Positions 10,201 through 22,278 of a stretch of DNA of 64,000 nt are shown in pieces. Origin of the DNA: Henricia sp. BOLD:AAB3569 (Eukaryota; Echinodermata; Asteroidea; Spinulosida; Echinasteridae); contig JBBELK010000318.1 in assembly GCA_037783545.1 (NCBI GenBank), positions 1-64,000 on the forward strand. The letters are read 5' to 3'. Under the pieces are notes generated by a model, which saw only the letters and a list, made by a program, of their open reading frames with translations, ran no database searches and had not been told where the DNA came from. The stretch's first letter is position 1; every line of letters begins with the position of its first letter. The position numbers and the translations under genes are program-made.

Positions 10201-13200
10201 AGCCAAACTGCGGTGCGTTAACGACAGTCCGAATGACTGAGCATGCGCACAACTCAGGAGTACCCCAAAGAGGTGTGTACAGACAGCCACGGTTTGCGTG
10301 AGAGCAGTCAGGAAGCCTCAACCCAGTTTTTTCTAAACTTTGAAATTTATCTGCCATTTCCCGGCGAAAGTCTGTCAATTTTTTATGACAAGTGCGCAAT
10401 ATAGAGAGTTTAGGGCATGCAAAATTTGAAGTTCGTCGGAACATTTTTCGACCTCCAAATTTGCCGACGTTTGGACCACACTTTGACCAAATTGCCGAGC
10501 CAAACTGCGGTGCGTTAACGACAGTCCGAATGACTGAGCATGCGCACAACTCAGGAGTACCCCAAAGAGGTGTGTACAGACAGCCACGGTTTGCGTGAGA
10601 GCAGTCAGGAAGCCTCAACCCAGTTTTTTCTAAACTTTGAAATTTCTCTGCCATTTCCCGGCGAAAGTCTGTCAATTGTTTATGACAAGTGCGCAATATA
10701 GAGAGTTTAGGGCATGCAAAATTTGAAGTTCGTCGGAACATTTTTCGACCTCCAAATTTGCCGACGTTTGGACCACACTTTGACCAAATTGCCGAGCTAA
10801 ACTGCGGTGCGTTAACGACAGTCCGAATGACTGAGCATGCGCACAACTCAGGAGTACCCCAAAGAGGTGTGTACAGACAGCCACGGTTTGCGTGAGAGCA
10901 GTCAGGAAGCCTCAACCCAGTTTTTTCTAAACTTTGAAATTTCTCTGCCATTTCCCGGCGAAAGTCTGTCAATTGTTTATGACAAGTGCGCAATATAGAG
11001 AGTTTAGGGCATGCAAAATTTGAAGTTCGTCGGAACATTTTACGACCTCCAAATTTGCCGACGTTTGGACCACACTTTGACCAAATTGCCGAGCTAAACT
11101 GCGGTGCGTTAACGACAGTCCGAATGACTGAGCATGCGCACAACTCAGGAGTACCCCAAAGAGGTGTGTACAGACAGCCACGGTTTGCGTGAGAGCAGTC
11201 AGGAAGCCTCAACCCAGTTTTTTCTAAACTTTGAAATTTCTCTGCCATTTCCCGGCGAAAGTCTGTCATTTTTTTATGACAAGTGCGCAATATAGAGAGT
11301 TTAAGGCATGCAAAATTTGAAGTTCGTCGGAACATTTTTCGACCTCCAAACTTGCCGACGTTTGGACCACACTTTGACCAAATTGCCGAGCCAAACTGCG
11401 GTGCGTTAACGACAGTCCGAATGACTGAGCATGCGCACAACTCAGGAGTACCCCAAAGAGGTGTGTACAGACAGCCACGGTTTGCGTGAGAGCAGTCAGG
11501 AAGCCTCAACCCAGTTTTTTCTAAACTTTGAAATTTCTCTGCCATTTCCCGGCGAAAGTCTGTCAATTTTTTATGACAAGTGCGCAATATAGAGAGTTTA
11601 GGGCATGCAAAATTTGAAGTTCGTCGGAACATTTTTCGACCTCCAAATTTGCCGACGTTTGGACCACACTTTGACCAAATTGCCGAGCCAAACTGCGGTG
11701 CGTTAACGACAGTCCGAATGACTGAGCATGCGCACAACTCAGGAGTACCCCAAAGAGGTGTGTACAGACAGCCACGGTTTGCGTGAGAGCAGTCAGGAAG
11801 CCTCAACCCAGTTTTTTTCTAAACTTTGAAATTTCTCTGCCATTTCCCGGCGAAAGTCTGTCAATTTGTTATGACAAGTGCGCAATATAGAGAGTTTAGG
11901 GCATGCAAATTTTGAAGTTCGTCGGAACATTTTTCGACCTCCAAATTTGCCGACGTTTGGACCACACTTTGACCAAATTGCCGAGCCAAACTGCGGTGCG
12001 TTAACGACAGTCCGAATGACTGAGCATGCGCACAACTCAGGAGTACCCCAAAGAGGTATGTACAGACAGCCACGGTTTGCGTGAGAGCAGTCAGGAAGCC
12101 TCAACCCAGTTTTTTCTAAACTTTGAAATTTCTCTGCCATTTCCCGGCGAAAGTCTGTCAATTTTTTATGACAAGTGCGCAATATAGAGAGTTTAGGGCA
12201 TGCAAAATTTGAAGTTCGTCGGAACATTTTTCGACCTCCAAATTTGCCGACGTTTGGACCACACTTTGACCAAATTGCCGAGCCAAACTGCGGTGCGTTA
12301 ACGACAGTCCGAATGACTGAGCATGCGCACAACTCAGGAGTACCCCAAAGAGGTGTGTACAGACAGCCACGGTTTGCGTGAGAGCAGTCAGGAAGCCTCA
12401 ACCCAGTTTTTTTCTAAACTTTGAAATTTCTCTGCCATTTCCCGGCGAAAGTCTGTCAATTTGTTATGACAAGTGCGCAATATAGAGAGTTTAGGGCATG
12501 CAAATTTTGAAGTTCGTCGGAACATTTTTCGACCTCCAAATTTGCCGACGTTTGGACCACACTTTGACCAAATTGCCGAGCCAAACTGCGGTGCGTTAAC
12601 GACAGTCCGAATGACTGAGCATGCGCACAACTCAGGAGTACCCCAAAGAGGTATGTACAGACAGCCACGGTTTGCGTGAGAGCAGTCAGGAAGCCACAAC
12701 CCAGTTTTTTTCTAAACTTTGAAATTTCTCTGCCATTTCCCGGCGAAAGTCTGTCAATTTTTTATGACAAGTGCGCAATATAGAGAGTTTAGGGCATGCA
12801 AAATTTGAAGTTCGTCGGAACATTTTTCGACCTCCAAATTTGCCGACGTTTGGACCACACTTTGACCAAATTGCCGAGCTAAACTGCGGTGCGTTAACGA
12901 CAGTCCGAATGACTGAGCATGCGCACAACTCAGGAGTACCCCAAAGAGGTGTGTTCAGACAGCCACGGTTTGCGTGAGAGCAGTCAGGAAGCCTCAACCC
13001 AGTTTTTTTCTAAACTTTGAAATTTCTCTGCCATTTCCCGGCGAAAGTCTGTCAATTGTTTATGACAAGTGCGCAATATAGAGAGTTTAGGGCATGCAAA
13101 ATTTGAAGTTCGTCGGAACATTTTACGACCTCCAAATTTGCCGACGTTTGGACCACACTTTGACCAAATTGCCGAGCTAAACTGCGGTGCGTTAACGAGA

Positions 13201-16200
13201 GTCCGAATGACTGAGCATGCGCACAACTCAGGAGTACCCCAAAGAGGTGTGTACAGACAGCCACGGTTTGCGTGAGAGCAGTCAGGAAGCCTCAACCCAG
13301 TTTTTTCTAAACTTTGAAATTTCTCTGCCATTTCCCGGCGAAAGTCTGTCAATTTTTTATGACAAGTGCGCAATATAGAGAGTTTAAGGCATGCAAAATT
13401 TGAAGTTCGTCGGAACATTTTTCGACCTCCAAACTTGCCGACGTTTGGACCACACTTTGACCAAATTGCCGAGCCAAACTGCGGTGCGTTAACGACAGTC
13501 CGAATGACTGAGCATGCGCACAACTCAGGAGTACCCCAAAGAGGTGTGTACAGACAGCCACGGTTTGCGTGAGAGCAGTCAGGAAGCCTCAACCCAGTTT
13601 TTTCTAAACTTTGAAATTTCTCTGCCATTTCCCGGCGAAAGTCTGTCAATTTTTTATGACAAGTGCGCAATATAGAGAGTTTAGGGCATGCAAAATTTGA
13701 AGTTCGTCGGAACATTTTTCGACCTCCAAATTTGCCGACGTTTGGACCACACTTTGACCAAATTGCCGAGCCAAACTGCGGTGCTTTAACGACAGTCCGA
13801 ATGACTGAGCATGCGCACAACTCAGGAGTACCCCAAAGAGGTGTGTACAGACAGCCACGGTTTGCGTGAGAGCAGTCAGGAAGCCTCAACCCAGTTTTTT
13901 TCTAAACTTTGAAATTTCTCTGCCATTTCCCGGCGAAAGTCTGTCAATTTGTTATGACAAGTGCGCAATATAGAGAGTTTAGGGCATGCAAATTTTGAAG
14001 TTCGTCGGAACATTTTTCGACCTCCAAATTTGCCGACGTTTGGACCACACTTTGACCAAATTGCCGAGCCAAACTGCGGTGCGTTAACGACAGTCCGAAT
14101 GACTGAGCATGCGCACAACTCAGGAGTACCCCAAAGAGGTGTGTACAGACAGCCACGGTTTGCGTGAGAGCAGTCAGGAAGCCTCAACCCAGTTTTTTCT
14201 AAACTTTGAAATTTCTCTGCCATTTCCCGGCGAAAGTCTGTCAATTTTTTATGACAAGTGCGCAATATAGAGAGTTTAGGGCATGCAAAATTTGAAGTTC
14301 GTCGGAACATTTTTCGACCTCCAAATTTGCCGACGTTTGGACCACACTTTGACCAAATTGCCGAGCTAAACTGCGGTGCGTTAACGACAGTCCGAATGAC
14401 TGAGCATGCGCACAACTCAGGAGTACCCCAAAGAGGTGTGTACAGACAGCCACGGTTTGCGTGAGAGCAGTCAGGAAGCCTCAACCCAGTTTTTTCTAAA
14501 CTTTGAAATTTCTCTGCCATTTCCCGGCGAAAGTCTGTCAATTTTTTATGACAAGTGCGCAATATAGAGAGTTTAGGGCATGCAAAATTTGAAGTTCGTC
14601 GGAACATTTTTCGACCTCCAAATTTGCCGACGTTTGGACCACACTTTGACCAAATTGCCGAGCCAAACTGCGGTGCGTTAACGACAGTCCGAATGACTGA
14701 GCATGCGCACAACTCAGGAGTACCCCAAAGAGGTGTGTACAGACAGCCACGGTTTGCGTGAGAGCAGTCAGGAAGCCTCAACCCAGTTTTTTCTAAACTT
14801 TGAAATTTCTCTGCCATTTCCCGGCGAAAGTCTGTCAATTTTTTATGACAAGTGCGCAATATAGAGAGTTTAGGGCATGCAAAATTTGAAGTTCGTCGGA
14901 ACATTTTTCGACCTCCAAATTTGCCGACGTTTGGACCACACTTTGACCAAATTGCCGAGCTAAACTGCGGTGCGTTAACGACAGTCCGAATGACTGAGCA
15001 TGCGCACAACTCAGGAGTACCCCAAAGAGGTGTGTACAGACAGCCACGGTTTGCGTGAGAGCAGTCAGGAAGCCTCAACCCAGTTTTTTCTAAACTTTGA
15101 AATTTCTCTGCCATTTCCCGGCGAAAGTCTGTCAATTGTTTATGACAAGTGCGCAATATAGAGAGTTTAGGGCATGCAAAACTTGAAGTTCGTCGGAACA
15201 TTTTTCAACCTCCAAATTTGCCGACGTTTGGACCACACTTTGACCAAATTGCCGAGCCAAACTGCGGTGCGTTAACGACAGTCCGAATGACTGAACATGC
15301 GCACAACTCAGGAGTACCCCAAAGAGGTGTGTACAGACAGCCACGGTTTGCGTGAGAGCAGTCAGGAAGCCTCAACCCAGTTTTTTCTAAACTTTGAAAT
15401 TTCTCTGCCATTTCCCGGCGAAAGTCTGTCAATTTTTTATGACAAGTGCGCAATATAGAGAGTTTAGGGCATGCAAAATTTGAAGTTCGTCGGAACATTT
15501 TTCGACCTCCAAATTTGCCGACGTTTGGACCACACTTTGACCAAATTGCCGAGCCAAACTGCGGTGCGTTAACGACAGTCCGAATGACTGAGCATGCGCA
15601 CAACTCAGGAGTACCCCAAAGAGGTGTGTACAGACAGCCACGGTTTGCGTGAGAGCAGTCAGGAAGCCTCAACCCAGTTTTTTCTAAACTTTGAAATTTC
15701 TCTGCCATTTCCCGGCGAAAGTCTGTCCATTTTTTATGACAAGTGCACAATATAGAGAGTTTAGAGCATGCACAATTTGAAGTTCGTCGGAACATTTTTC
15801 GACCTCCAAATTTGCCGACGTTTGGACCACATTTTGACCAAATTGCCGAGCCAAACTGCGGTGCGTTAACGACAGTCCGAATGACTGAGCATGCCCACAA
15901 CTCAGGAGTTCCCCAAAGAGGTGTGTACAGACAGCCACGGTTTGCGTGAGAGCAGTCAGGCAGCCTCAACCCAGTTTTTTCTAAACTTTGAAATTTCTCT
16001 GCCATTTCCCAGCGAAAGACTGTCAATTTTTTATGACAAGTGCGCAATATAGAGAGTTTAGGGCATGCAAAATTTGAAGTTCGTCGGAACATTTTTCGAC
16101 CTCCAAATTTGCCGACGTTTGGACCACACTTTGACCAAATTGCCGAGCCAAACTGCGGTGCGTTAACGACAGTCCGAATGACTGAGCATGCGCACAACTC

Positions 16201-18818
16201 AGGAGTACCCCAAAGAGGTGTGTACAGACAGCCACGGTTTGCGTGAGAGCAGTCAGGAAGCCTCAACCCAGTTTTTTCTAAACTTTGAAATTTCTCTGCC
16301 ACTTCCCGGCGAAAGTCTGTCAATTTGTTATGACAAGTGCGCAATATAGAGAGTTTAGGGCATGCAAAATTTGAAGTTCGTCGGAACATTTTTCGACCTC
16401 CAAATTTGCCGACGTTTGGACCACACTTTGACCAAATTGCCGAGCCAAACTGCGGTGCGTTAACGACAGTCCGAATGACTGAGCATGCGCACAACTCAGG
16501 AGTACCCCAAAGAGGTGTGTACAGACAGCTACGGTTTGCGTGAGAGCAGTCAGGAAGCCTCAACCCAGTTTTTTCTAAACTTTGAAATTTCTCTGCCATT
16601 TCCCGGCGAAAGTCTGTCAATTTGTTATGACAAGTGCGCAATATAGAGAGTTTAGGGCATGCAAAATTTGAAGTTCGTCGGAACATTTTTCGACCTCCAA
16701 ATTTGCCGACGTTTGGACCACACTTTGACCAAATTGCCAAGCCAAACTGCGGTGCGTTAACGACAGTCCGAATGACTGAGCATGCGCACAACTCAGGAGT
16801 ACGCCAAAGAGGTGTGTACAGACAGCCACGGTTTGCGTGAGAGCAGTCAGGAAGCCTCAACCCAGTTTTTTCTAAACTTTGAAATTTCTCTGCCATTTCC
16901 CGGCGAAAGTCTGTCAATTTTTTATGACAAGTGCGCAATATAGAGAGTTTAGGGCATGCAAAATTTGAAGTTCGTCGGAACATTTTTCGACCTCCAAATT
17001 TGCCGACGTTTGGACCACACTTTGACCAAATTGCCGAGCCAAACTGCGGTGCGTTAACGACAGTCCGAATGACTGAGCATGCGCACAACTCAGGAGTACC
17101 CCAAAGAGGTGTGTACAGACAGCCACGGTTTGCGTGAGAGCAGTCAGGAAGCCTCAACCCAGTTTTTTCTAAACTTTGAAATTTCTCTGCCATTTCCCGG
17201 CGAAAGTCTGTCAATTTTTTATGACAAGTGCGCAATATAGAGAGTTTAGGGCATGCAAAATTTGAAGTTCGTCGGAACATTTTTCGACCTCCAAATTTGC
17301 CGACGTTTGGACCACACTTTGACCAAATTGCCGAGCCAAACTGCGGTGCGTTAACGACAGTCCGAATGACTGAGCATGCGCACAACTCAGGAGTACCCCA
17401 AAGAGGTGTGTACAGACAGCCACGGTTTGCGTGAGAGCAGTCAGGAAGCCTCAACCCAGTTTTTTCTAAACTTTGAAATTTCTCTGCCATTTCCCGGCGA
17501 AAGTCTGTAATTTTTTTATGACAAGTGCGCAATATAGAGAGTTTAGGGCATGCAAAATTTGAAGTTCGTCGGAACATTTTTCGACCTCCAAATTTGCCGA
17601 CGTTTGGACCACACTTTGACCAAATTGCCGAGCCAAACTGCGGTGCGTTAACGACAGTCCGAATGACTGAGCATGCGCACAACTCAGGAGTACCCCAAAG
17701 AGGTGTGTACAGACAGCCACGGTTTGCGTGAGAGCAGTCAGGAAGCCTCAACCCCAGTTTTTTCTAAACTTTGAAATTTCTCTGCCATTTCCCGGCGAAA
17801 GTCTGTCAATTTTTTATGACAAGTGCGCAATATAGAGAGTTTAGGGCATGCAAAATTTGAAGTTCGTCGGAACATTTTTCGACCTCCAAATTTGCCGACG
17901 TTTGGACCACACTTTGACCAAATTGCCGAGCCAAACTGCGGTGCGTTAACGACAGTCCGAATGACTGAGCATGCGCACAACTCAGGAGTACCCCAAAGAG
18001 GTGTGTACAGACAGCCACGGTTTGCGTGAGAGCAGTCAGGAAGCCTCAACCCAGTTTTTTCTAAACTTTGAAATTTCTCTGCCATTTCCCGGCGAAAGTC
18101 TGTCAATTTTTTATGACAAGTGCGCAATATAGAGAGTTTAGGGCATGCAAAATTTGAAGTTCGTCGGAACATTTTTCGACCTCCAAATTTGCCGACGTTT
18201 GGACCACACTTTGACCAAATTGTCGAGCCAAACTGCGGTGCGTTAACGACAGTCCGAATGACTGAGCATGCGCACAACTCAGGAGTACCCCAAAGAGGTT
18301 TGTACAGACAGCCACGGTTTGCGTGAGAGCAGTCAGGAAGCCTCAACCCAGTTTTTTCTAAACTTTGAAATTTCTCTGCCATTTCCCGGCGAAAGTCTGT
18401 CAATTTTTTATGACAAGTGCGCAATATAGAGAGTTTAGGGCATGCAAAATTTGAAGTTCGTCGGAACATTTTTCGACCTCCAAATTTGCCGACGTTTGGA
18501 CCACACTTTGACCATATTGCCGAGCCAAACTGCGGTGCGTTAACGACAGTCCGAATGACTGAGCAGGCGCACAACTCAGGAGTACCCCAAAGAGGTGTGT
18601 ACAGACAGCCACGGTTTGCGTGAGAGCAGTCAGGAAGCCTCAACCCAGTTTTTTCTAAACTTTGAAATTTATCTGCCATTTCCCGGCGAAAGTCTGTCAA
18701 TTTTTTATGACAAGTGCGCAATATAGAGAGTTTAGGGCATGCAAAATTTGAAGTTCGTCGGAACATTTTTCGACCTCCAAATTTGCCGACGTTTGGACCA
18801 CACTTTGACCAAATTGCC
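7232..18818 (+). repeat. Satellite segment B (39 monomers)
   Basis: Uninterrupted satellite lies between inserts 1 and 2, an almost exact whole number of monomers because both inserts sit at the same monomer phase. The first 4 kb repeat blocks of segment A (7.4-9.4 kb matches 4.4-6.5 kb; 10.9-13.0 kb matches 0.8-2.9 kb). The part at 15.2-16.8 kb matches 3.3-4.9 kb at an offset of about 11.89 kb. The monomer beginning at 15743 has unusual variants (GTGCACAAT, GAGCATGCACAATTTG, CATTTTGACC, GCATGCCCACAACTCAGGAGTTCC), largely shared with 3850. No gene is seen. Confidence 0.95.
8295..11265 (+). repeat. Higher-order repeat: two copies of a 1486-bp pentamer
   Basis: Monomers starting at 8312, 8609, 8906, 9203 and 9500 recur in the same order at 9798, 10095, 10392, 10689 and 10986, each 1486 bp later. 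Shared markers are TCAATTTGTT, the CCCCTGCGAAAG variant (near 8578 and 10063), ATTTATCTG, TCAATTGTTT, GCTAAACTG and ACATTTTACGACC. The only difference I noticed near the boundary is six versus seven T before the first monomer. Edges are approximate because neighbouring monomers are also similar. Confidence 0.85.
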
Positions 18819-18829
18819 TTTTTCTAAAA

Positions 18830-18853
18830 TGTTTTATTCGTCCGAATAAAACA
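18830..18853. repeat. Perfect 11-bp inverted repeat, 2-nt loop
   Basis: Arms TGTTTTATTCG and CGAATAAAACA are exact reverse complements separated by TC. The sequence is flanked by AAAA direct repeats and followed 2 nt later by CTAA. It is present in insert copies 2 and 3 and absent from 4 and 5. A foldback this long at an insert edge may be a remnant of a mobile-element end, but nothing else in the insert supports that. Confidence 0.9.
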
Positions 18854-18902
18854 CGCTAACCAGTCCAACGTTGTTACCGATAGAACCAGTGCTTCAGCCG
18901 TT

Positions 18903-19177
18903 GTCGTTGCCAGTCCAGGTCATTTATCCACTAAGCGTTCGCCGTTATTGCCAAATTTCCTCATTCGTAGTCGTTGCCAGTCCAGGTCATTTATCCACTA
19001 AGCGTTCGCCGTTATTGCCAAATTTCCTCATTCGTAGTCGTTGCCAGTCCAGGTCATTTATCCACCAATTGTTCGCCGTTATTGCCAAATTTCCTCATTC
19101 GTTGTCGTTGCCAGTCCAGGTCATTTATCCACCAAATTTCCTCATTCGTTGTCGTTGCCAATCCAGGTCATTATCCG
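18903..19177 (+). repeat. 67-bp minisatellite in insert copy 2
   Basis: Units begin at 18903, 18970, 19037, 19104 and 19151. The first three are 67 bp, the fourth is the 47-bp deleted form and the fifth the diverged form with CCAATCCAGG. The third unit has ATCCACCAATTGTTCG where the first two have ATCCACTAAGCGTTCG. This extra unit is found only in copies 2 and 3. Confidence 0.9.
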
Positions 19178-19523
19178 GCGAGTATTCTCCATCACAATCA
19201 TCACCAATCTTGGTCGATCGTGTCCGAGTATCAGGTCATATCCTTCGAGAAGCACCACAGGTACATCCTCATAAAACCACAATCGTCACCAGTCCAGGTC
19301 TGGAAGAATCAAGACCGCAGACTCGGATCCAATCGTGTTCCAAAATTGCAGCGGCGTTCCCCGTGACGTACGTACTGGTCACTCCATCATTGAGCAACGT
19401 TCCAGGACATCACGGGATTCCGCGAAAAACTCCTCCAAACTACCTATGTGCAAGGGTAGTCCTTTGGAAAGCGGTCATCACAGGCCAGCGAGGAAAGAAC
19501 CCGTACGCCAACCCGACCGCCCA

Positions 19524-19571
19524 AAACTGCGGTGCGTTAACGACCGAGCCAAACTGCGGTGCGTTAACGAC
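19524..19571 (+). repeat. 27-bp direct duplication at the right edge of insert 2
   Basis: AAACTGCGGTGCGTTAACGAC occurs at 19524-19544 and again at 19551-19571, 27 bp apart, with CGAGCC between them. The second copy is the normal monomer sequence (bases 111-131). The first lies at the end of the insert. Recombination between the two would give exactly the right junction seen in copies 1, 3, 4 and 5. Confidence 0.9.
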
Positions 19572-21920
19572 AGTCCGAATGACTGAGCTTGCGCACAACT
19601 CAGGAGTACCCCAAAGAGGTGTGTACAGACAGCCACGGTTTGCGTGAGAGCAGTCAGGAAGCCTCAACCCAGTTTTTTCTAAACTTTGAAATTTCTCTGC
19701 CATTTCCCGGCGAAAGTCTGTCAATTGTTTATGACAAGTGCGCAATATAGAGAGTTTAGGGCATGCAAAATTTGAAGTTCGTCGGAACATTTTTCGACCT
19801 CCAAATTTGCCGACGTTTGGACCACACTTTGACCAAATTGCCGAGCCAAACTGCGGTGCGTTAACGACAGTCCGAATGACTGAGCATGCGCACAACTCAG
19901 GAGTACCCCAAAGAGGTGTGTACAGACAGCCACGGTTTGCGTGAGAGCAGTCAGGAAGCCTCAACCCAGTTTTTTCTAAACTTTGAAATTTCTCTGCCAT
20001 TTCCCGGCGAAAGTCTGTCAATTTGTTATGACAAGTGCGCAATATAGAGAGTTTAGGGCATGCAAAATTTGAAGTTCGTCGGAACATTTTTCGACCTCCA
20101 AATTTGCCGACGTTTGGACCACACTTTGACCAAATTGCCGAGCCAAACTGCGGTGCGTTAACGACAGTCCGAATGACTGAGCATGCGCACAACTCAGGAG
20201 TACCCCAAAGAGGTGTGTACAGACAGCCACGGTTTGCGTGAGAGCAGTCAGGAAGCCTCAACCCAGTTTTTTCTAAACTTTGAATTTCTCTGCCATTTCC
20301 CGGCGAAAGTCTGTCAATTTTTTATGACAAGTGCGCAATATAGAGAGTTTAGGGCATGCAAAATTTGAAGTTCGTCGGAACATTTTTCGACCTCCAAATT
20401 TGCCGACGTTTGGACCACACTTTGACCAAATTGCCGAGCCAAACTGCGGTGCGTTAACGACAGTCCGAATGACTGAGCATGCGCACAACTCAGGAGTACC
20501 CCAAAGAGGTGTGTACAGACAGCCACGGTTTGCGTGAGAGCAGTCAGGAAGCCTCAACCCAGTTTTTTCTAAACTTTGAAATTTATCTGCCATTTCCCGG
20601 CGAAAGTCTGTCAATTTTTTATGACAAGTGCGCAATATAGAGAGTTTAGGGCATGCAAAATTTGAAGTTCGTCGGAACATTTTTCGACCTCCAAATTTGC
20701 CGACGTTTGGACCACACTTTGACCAAATTGCCGAGCCAAACTGCGGTGCGTTAACGACAGTCCGAATGACTGAGCATGCGCACAACTCAGGAGTACCCCA
20801 AAGAGGTGTGTACAGACAGCCACGGTTTGCGTGAGAGCAGTCAGGAAGCCTCAACCCAGTTTTTTCTAAACTTTGAAATTTCTCTGCCATTTCCCGGCGA
20901 AAGTCTGTCAATTGTTTATGACAAGTGCGCAATATAGAGAGTTTAGGGCATGCAAAATTTGAAGTTCGTCGGAACATTTTTCGACCTCCAAATTTGCCGA
21001 CGTTTGGACCACACTTTGACCAAATTGCCGAGCTAAACTGCGGTGCGTTAACGACAGTCCGAATGACTGAGCATGCGCACAACTCAGGAGTACCCCAAAG
21101 AGGTGTGTACAGACAGCCACGGTTTGCGTGAGAGCAGTCAGGAAGCCTCAACCCAGTTTTTTCTAAACTTTGAAATTTCTCTGCCATTTCCCGGCGAAAG
21201 TCTGTCAATTGTTTATGACAAGTGCGCAATATAGAGAGTTTAGGGCATGCAAAATTTGAAGTTCGTCGGAACATTTTACGACCTCCAAATTTGCCGACGT
21301 TTGGACCACACTTTGACCAAATTGCCGAGCTAAACTGCGGTGCGTTAACGACAGTCCGAATGACTGAGCATGCGCACAACTCAGGAGTACCCCAAAGAGG
21401 TGTGTACAGACAGCCACGGTTTGCGTGAGAGCAGTCAGGAAGCCTCAACCCAGTTTTTTCTAAACTTTGAAATTTCTCTGCCATTTCCCGGCGAAAGTCT
21501 GTCAATTTTTTATGACAAGTGCGCAATATAGAGAGTTTAGGGCATGCAAAATTTGAAGTTCGTCGGAACATTTTTCGACCTCCAAACTTGCCGACGTTTG
21601 GACCACACTTTGACCAAATTGCCGAGCCAAACTGCGGTGCGTTAACGACAGTCCGAATGACTGAGCATGCGCACAACTCAGGAGTACCCCAAAGAGGTGT
21701 GTACAGACAGCCACGGTTTGCGTGAGAGCAGTCAGGAAGCCTCAACCCAGTTTTTTCTAAACTTTGAAATTTCTCTGCCATTTCCCGGCGAAAGTCTGTC
21801 AATTTTGTATGACAAGTGCGCAATATAGAGAGTTTAGGGCATGCAAAATTTGAAGTTCGTCGGAACATTTTTCGACCTCCAAATTTGCCGACGTTTGGAC
21901 CACACTTTGACCAAATTGCC
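19544..21920 (+). repeat. Satellite segment C (8 monomers)
   Basis: Satellite between inserts 2 and 3, eight monomers in length. Monomers at 20331-21222 share the order of variants found at 8609-9500 and 10095-10986 (ATTTATCTG, TCAATTGTTT, GCTAAACTG, ACATTTTACG). The CCCCTGCGAAAG marker is replaced by the common CCCGGCGAAAG, although the GAATTTCTC deletion that accompanies it is kept near 20283. One variant, GAGCTTGCGC, lies just after insert 2 near 19587. No gene is seen. Confidence 0.95.
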
Positions 21921-21931
21921 TTTTTCTAAAA

Positions 21932-21955
21932 TGTTTTATTCGTCCGAATAAAACA
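21932..21955. repeat. Perfect 11-bp inverted repeat in insert 3
   Basis: Same arms and loop as at 18830-18853 (TGTTTTATTCG, TC, CGAATAAAACA), with the same flanking TAAAA and CGCTAACC. Its presence in both copies 2 and 3 shows that it predates their separation. Confidence 0.9.
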
Positions 21956-22004
21956 CGCTAACCAGTCCAACGTTGTTACCGATAGAACCAGTGCTTCAGC
22001 CGTT

Positions 22005-22278
22005 GTCGTTGCCAGTCCAGGTCATTTATCCACTAAGCGTTCGCCGTTATTGCCAAATTTCCTCATTCGTAGTCGTTGCCAGTCCAGGTCATTTATCCAC
22101 TAAGCGTTCGCCGTTATTGCCAAATTTCCTCATTCGTAGTCGTTGCCAGTCCAGGTATTTATCCACCAATTGTTCGCCGTTATTGCCAAATTTCCTCATT
22201 CGTTGTCGTTGCCAGTCCAGGTCATTTATCCACCAAATTTCCTCATTCGTTGTCGTTGCCAATCCAGGTCATTATCCG
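22005..22278 (+). repeat. 67-bp minisatellite in insert copy 3
   Basis: Units begin at 22005, 22072, 22139, 22205 and 22252. The third is 66 bp because a C is missing from CCAGGTCATTT. The order of unit types (full, full, CCAATTG variant, 47-bp form, diverged form) is the same as in insert copy 2. Confidence 0.9.

Larger units (their letters stand above)
18819..19543 (+). repeat. Insert copy 2, longest form, about 725 bp
   Basis: The satellite stops after ...CAAATTGCC (monomer base 105). The insert begins TTTTTCTAAAATG, followed by a perfect inverted repeat (18830-18853) and then CGCTAACCAGTCC. It carries three full 67-bp minisatellite units, one 47-bp unit and a degenerate one. Its right end is unusual: after GACCGCCC there is AAAACTGCGGTGCGTTAACGAC, and only then does the monomer resume with CGAGCCAAACTG. 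Monomer bases 105-108 (CGAG), missing at the other four right junctions, are therefore retained here, and a 27-bp direct duplication results. This copy keeps every feature lost in others (hairpin, extra repeat unit, full right edge), so I infer that it is closest to the ancestral insert. A plus-strand open frame of 258 codons crosses it into the satellite, but I recognise no protein domain. Confidence 0.9.

Noticed and set aside
18871-19647. Plus-strand frame of 258 codons across insert 2
   Set aside because: It includes 67-bp repeat units (not a multiple of three) and runs into the satellite. The equivalent frames in other inserts have different lengths and ends because of indels. I recognise no domain.
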